60,000 nt of DNA from the NCBI RefSeq assembly GCF_032854445.1, contig NC_088296.1, forward strand, positions 26,285,448-26,345,447, in the 5' to 3' direction. Positions within the stretch are counted from its first letter, which is position 1; each line of letters opens with the position of its first letter. Shown one piece after another: positions 55,884 through 60,000 of the stretch. A model generated the notes under the pieces. It did no database searches, was not told where the DNA came from, and saw only the letters and a list, made by a program, of their open reading frames with translations. Both the position numbers and the translations under genes were made by a program. The DNA is from Liolophura sinensis. Its lineage: Eukaryota; Mollusca; Polyplacophora; Chitonida; Chitonidae.

Positions 55884-58648
55884 TATGCTACATCTCAGTT
55901 TTCAGTCAACATGAAGCTAACCGTATGTATGTGCTACATCAACATGAAGCTAACTGCTGTAGGGTACAAATGTATCAAGCAGGTCACCTGTAGGACACGT
56001 ATGAAGCAAACAGGTCACCTGCAGGATACACATGAAGCAAACAGGTCAACTGTAGGATACACATGAAGCAAACAGGTAACCTGTAGGATACACATGAAGC
56101 AAACAGGTCACCTGTAGGATACACGTACCAAACAGGTCACCTGTAGGATACACATAAAGCAAACAGTTCACCTGTAAGATACACGTACCAAACAGGTCAC
56201 CTGTAGGATACACATAAAGCAAACAGTTCACCTGTAAGATACACGTACCAAACAGGTCACCTGTAAGACACACATGAAGCAAAAAGGTCACCTGTAGGAT
56301 ACACATGAAGCACACATGTCACCTGTAAGATACACATGATGCAAACAGGTCACCTGTAGGATACACATGAAGCAAACAGGTCACCTGTAGGATACACGTA
56401 CCAAACAGGTCACCTGTAAGACACACATGAAGCAAAAAGGTCACCTGTAGGATACACATGAAGCACACATGTCACCTGTAAGATACACATGATGCAAACA
56501 GGTCACCTGTAGGATACACATGAAGCAAACAGGTCAACTGTAGGATACACATGAAGCAAATAGGTCACCTGTAGGATACACATGAAGCAAACAGGTCACC
56601 TGTAGGATACACATGAAGCAAATAGGTCAACTGTATGATACACATGAAGCAAACCTGTCACCTGTAGGATACACATGAGCAAACAGGTCACCTGTAGGGT
56701 ACACATGAAGCAAAGAGGTCAACTTTTGGATACACATGAAGCAAACAGGTCACCTGTAGGATATACATGAAAGCAAAACTAAACCTCAATACATCACATA
56801 CTGAAATCTTGAATTAGGTAATTAATGGTAATTAATATGCTCGCAGAGCATCAGTGATGGAACATCCCCCTTGGGTCACTGTGCTTTATATGTATGCAAA
56901 ACTTCAGGCCAATACATACAAATACTCTTTTAAGATACCAACCTTCACATTTTGTTTAACTGTGATTCTAATACACAATACACTACATGTAATTCAGGAC
57001 TTACAATTTGTGATTTGTGTTTATTTAATATGCACACACCATGTCAGCAATGGAATACCCCCCGCCTGTTATTTTGCTCTCCATGTAGGCAAACCTTGGG
57101 CTGAATACTGGCAGTACCTGTACGTGTGAAATAACCCCACCCCCGACATTTTGTTTAACTGTCACTTGTAACTTAGTAAACTGAACTAAATGATGATAAA
57201 TCACAGGTCAGCCAGATCAATGCTTGCACTAAATGTATATTCATAGCCAAAATTCCAGTCCACTAACCAGCAGAACGGTTATCAGTTTGCTTTTAGTGTT
57301 GGGTCATTCTATGTCGCATCAGACAAAAAAATTTTTTTTTCTTTTTGCCCTGACACCCTTGGATTATTTTGAAAAATTCTAAACAAAGCTTAGCATATAT
57401 GAGTAAGTTTTGCCAAGTTATAGCTCCAAATCCCAAGTGGTTTTTGAGATGTGGCCCTGTAGAAACACCATGTACTGTTTGGAGGTATAGAAACACCATG
57501 TACTGTTTGGAGGTATAGAAACACCATGAACTGTTATGAGATAAAGAAACACCATGAACTGTTTGCAGGTATAGAAACAACATGAACTGTTTGGAGGTAT
57601 AGAAACACCTTGTACTGTTTGGAAATATAGAAACAACATGTACTGTTTGGAGATGAAACAACATGTACTGTTCATTTTTAACAGCCTTGAAATGAAAGCA
57701 TTTTTAGATGATTGTAATTTCCTTTCAAGTGTACTAGAGGTCTGGAAATCCATCTCCTGGGTTTAACTACTCAGGCTGTCAGAATATGGCTTTAGAAAAG
57801 TAATATATTCAATACTTTTTGAGATAACAGCCCTTAAACATCACCCTCTGACTGACACTTTTGATAAATTTTTGTATTTTTAGTGAGCTGCCATAAGTCA
57901 ACAGAAATATCAGGAGATCTCTGTTTCAGCACTGGGTGTTTCTACACAGCCATATCTAAAAAAGCACTCAGAATATGGAGCTGTAACACAGCAAACCTTC
58001 CTCATGTGCTGAGGCATGTTAAGAATTTTTTCAAAATAATCCAAGTGTATCACCACAACAGCCTGCTGAAATGACATGAAAAGACTCTGGTTAAAACAAT
58101 TTTTAAAGGGTGAGAAAACCGGCGCAGCACAATGACCCAGGAGCCTCTTATAGCAGTGGCTATAAGTGTCCACCTCATGGCACCTTCCTTTCTGTCAATA
58201 TGTAGGGCAGTCTGCCAGCAACCTGCCAATAGTCGTGGGTTTCCCCAGGCTCTGCCTGTCTTCCTCCCACCATAATATTGGCTTTCATCATATAAGTGAA
58301 ACATTCTCAAGTATGGCCTAAAACACCAATCAAATCCATGTACGTGTAAAGGTCTTTCAGATAAAGAACTACAAGTAGCAGTACATGTACACTGCTGTTA
58401 TCTGTGGTTCTCATTTAAGCACATTTATTTCATGATTTCTATGTTAGATTTCAGAATGCCAGAGTTCCACATTAATGGGTCTGACATTTACAAAACCCAA
58501 TGCTGGCCTCTTTACAGGGATGGATTGTTCTATGCACATGCACATTATACAACTCTGATGCTGACCCACAGGGGCAGTGAAATGCAATGGCAGGATTAGG
58601 CTAGCTATGGGTCATTACATCAGAATGGACTTGACCCATGACCACAGA
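55884..58648. repeat. 2765-bp tandem duplication, unit 2
   Basis: Copy of 53119-55883. I noticed only a handful of differences (for example G to C in the 28-bp repeat near 57565, A to C near 58218, T to C near 58421, C to T near 58511) and no indel, so identity is above 99.5%. Both lie in RFK intron 1. Confidence 0.97.
58120..58337 (+). mobile_element. SINE copy in duplication unit 2
   Basis: Duplicate of the SINE at 55355-55572 carried along by the segmental duplication, so it is not an independent insertion. Confidence 0.75.
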
Positions 58649-59749
58649 GTGTGAAATCAAGGTCATCATCAGGTTATCAAACTGGAAGTGACCCAGCTCT
58701 TGGTAACTGGTCAGAATGTAGACCTTACACAACAGTTTACCTTTCCCATGTCCTACCCCTCAAATCTGCCACACCTCGATCCCCATAGTGCCACCAAAAA
58801 AAAAAAAAAAAGAAAAAAAAAAACGCATTCATAAGAAAGTCACTCCTTGCCAAAGTTTTGTAGGTCTTGTATGTTTTGTACAATTACCACAGCCAAACCA
58901 CAGCCGGACTGCTGATGGTATCAGCATAGCCAGTGCCTGCCCTGAGATGTACCAGGTAGACAGTTTGACCACGTATTACCACGGCCAAACCACAGCACGA
59001 CAGTTGATGGTATCAACATAGCAAGTGCGTCGGTGATGTACCAGGTAGACAGTTTGACCGAAATCACTAAGTTGTTTCATGATGTGAGGAAATATGGTGA
59101 CCTGAAATTACTGAAATCTTAGCCTCTGAGAAGGCAACTGATAACAAGCGCTTTTCAAAAGGTGTGACATCTTGCACCAAGATTTTCGTCGTTGTTCATT
59201 CAATTAACGGAATGGTTTACGTTAAAAGATAGGATGATAAAAATGTTACTGTCTGTTGGCCAACTGACGGACCAACTGACCGACACACATCTATGACAGA
59301 CCAAGCTTATCACAGTTGTACACCTGCTTGTCCTTCATGCTAACACCATGACATTAAAGTTCCAGATGACTGGTACATACATAAGGCCAGAGTTAGCGGT
59401 TATATCTAAACACACACCATTCATCACAGAACATTTCCTGGAAAGTAGACAAAATGTAGGCCTACACCAGTACATATGTAACTATGTATGTCATATACAG
59501 TGAGATATCAGTACCTAATGATTTATTCTAAAACCAGGTGCATGTGCAGTGTAGTTTCACACTCACATCATCAGTGAATTGGAGAAATAAAAGAAGAAAG
59601 ATAAAATGTCTTACACTGACAATATAGTTTATATATTATTGGCTAAATTCACGATTCTGTCGGCTGAAGACAGTCATCGCTTCTAGAAGTTACCCTGCAT
59701 CCAGACAACACAACTGCGGTAGATTTACGTGTAAATACAATCCACAAAC
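58649..59749. other. RFK intron 1, proximal part
   Basis: Contains an A-rich stretch (58795-58823) and an imperfect two-copy repeat of about 86 bp at 58887-59060 (GATGTACCAGGTAGACAGTT in both copies). The remainder is unique with no exon recognised. Confidence 0.5.
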
Positions 59750-59834
59750 CTGTCGGTATTCCTAGTTCTTTGCTACCTCGCCCAAATCCTTTGACAACTT
59801 CGCCCTCAGCGAAATAAGGAAGATACTTCGCCAT
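59750..59834 (-). CDS. RFK: Riboflavin kinase, exon 1
   Basis: First coding exon of RFK, which phosphorylates riboflavin with ATP to give FMN in the cytosol. The ATG at 59834 has a good context (A at -3, G at +4) and gives MAKYLPYFAEGEVVKGFGRG, then SKELGIPT, the usual length of the flavokinase N-terminus. A second in-frame ATG at 59864 would add ten residues (MFRSFRSVSS). GRGSKELGIPT is the conserved nucleotide-binding start of the family. It ends in phase 1 at a GTTTGT donor (from 59749), inside the PTAN motif completed by exon 2. Joined exons give 152 residues, close to the known length of about 155 for animal RFK, with no stop or frameshift, so the gene looks functional. Introns are about 11.0, 4.8 and 1.1 kb. 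Confidence 0.95.
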
Positions 59835-59864
59835 GCTAGACACTGAACGAAATGATCGGAACAT

Positions 59865-60000
59865 CGCGTGCTTATGAAATAACCTTTGACAGGGGCCCTA
59901 GAACCGTGACGTCATCAATTTGTGCGTAGGGATTTCCCAGAGCCTATGGTCTATGCTGTCAAAACAGTACTACATAATCTCAGTCGATATAGTATTATTC
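59865..60000 (-). promoter_or_regulatory. RFK 5' UTR/promoter-proximal region
   Basis: Sequence directly upstream of the first RFK ATGs on the minus strand. It includes CGTGACGTCATCAATT near 59906 (plus strand), which holds a TGACGTCA palindrome identical to a CRE/ATF core site. No TATA box is evident at a useful distance. The assignment as promoter rests on position and this single motif. Confidence 0.35.

Overview
This is metazoan nuclear DNA. It has split genes with GT-AG introns, tRNA-derived SINEs, and a very heavy load of tandem repeats. The SINE 3' ends read CATAATG-CTGGCCGCCGTCGTATAAGTG and end in a GAAATATTCTTGAGTACGG-type tail, which I associate with molluscan and other lophotrochozoan SINEs. 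A mollusc is therefore the likeliest host, but that is inference. Three blocks lie side by side: an immunoglobulin-domain membrane-protein locus (about 0.8-25 kb), a decayed Polinton/Maverick (adintovirus-like) element (about 26.5-37.7 kb), and the complete riboflavin kinase gene RFK (42.5-59.9 kb). All host exons I can support are on the minus strand.

The Ig locus has three V/I-set-like Ig exons (1949-2308, 9667-10026, 21746-22099). It also has a scattered family of short exons that each encode one transmembrane helix (1459-1566, 19178-19289, 19494-19595, 20435-20542, plus degenerate tandem copies at 785-1250). All three Ig exons and most of the TM exons are bounded by phase-1 introns and so can be combined freely without breaking frame. 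Two Ig exons are nearly identical because about 7.7 kb (1905-9621) was tandemly duplicated (9622 to about 17640). Possible cytoplasmic-tail exons are at 18175-18269 and, more speculatively, 24319-24912, the latter a 48-bp repeat encoding a tyrosine every 16 residues.

The viral-like element carries a major capsid protein, a packaging ATPase, a retroviral-type integrase and a protein-primed-type family B DNA polymerase, plus several small membrane, coiled-coil and zinc-binding proteins. Every large gene is broken by in-frame stops or frameshifts (about a dozen lesions), while the small ORFs remain open. I found no terminal inverted repeats and no capsid protease, so this is a dead, end-truncated copy. 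Its base composition is clearly more GC-rich than the flanks.

RFK has four exons (59750-59834, 48586-48737, 43653-43755, 42457-42575) that join in frame to a 152-residue protein. Its introns are filled by minisatellites with periods of about 28, 31, 34, 57, 75, 80 and 93 bp, by a roughly 1-kb element with arms of about 390 bp in inverted orientation, and by a 2765-bp near-perfect tandem duplication. Exon 2 is the most unusual part. Sequences resembling its own 3' splice site are repeated upstream of it, and copies of its last about 45 coding bases plus its donor are repeated downstream. Several long open frames (617, 298 and 245 codons) are by-products of repeat periods divisible by three and are not supported as genes.
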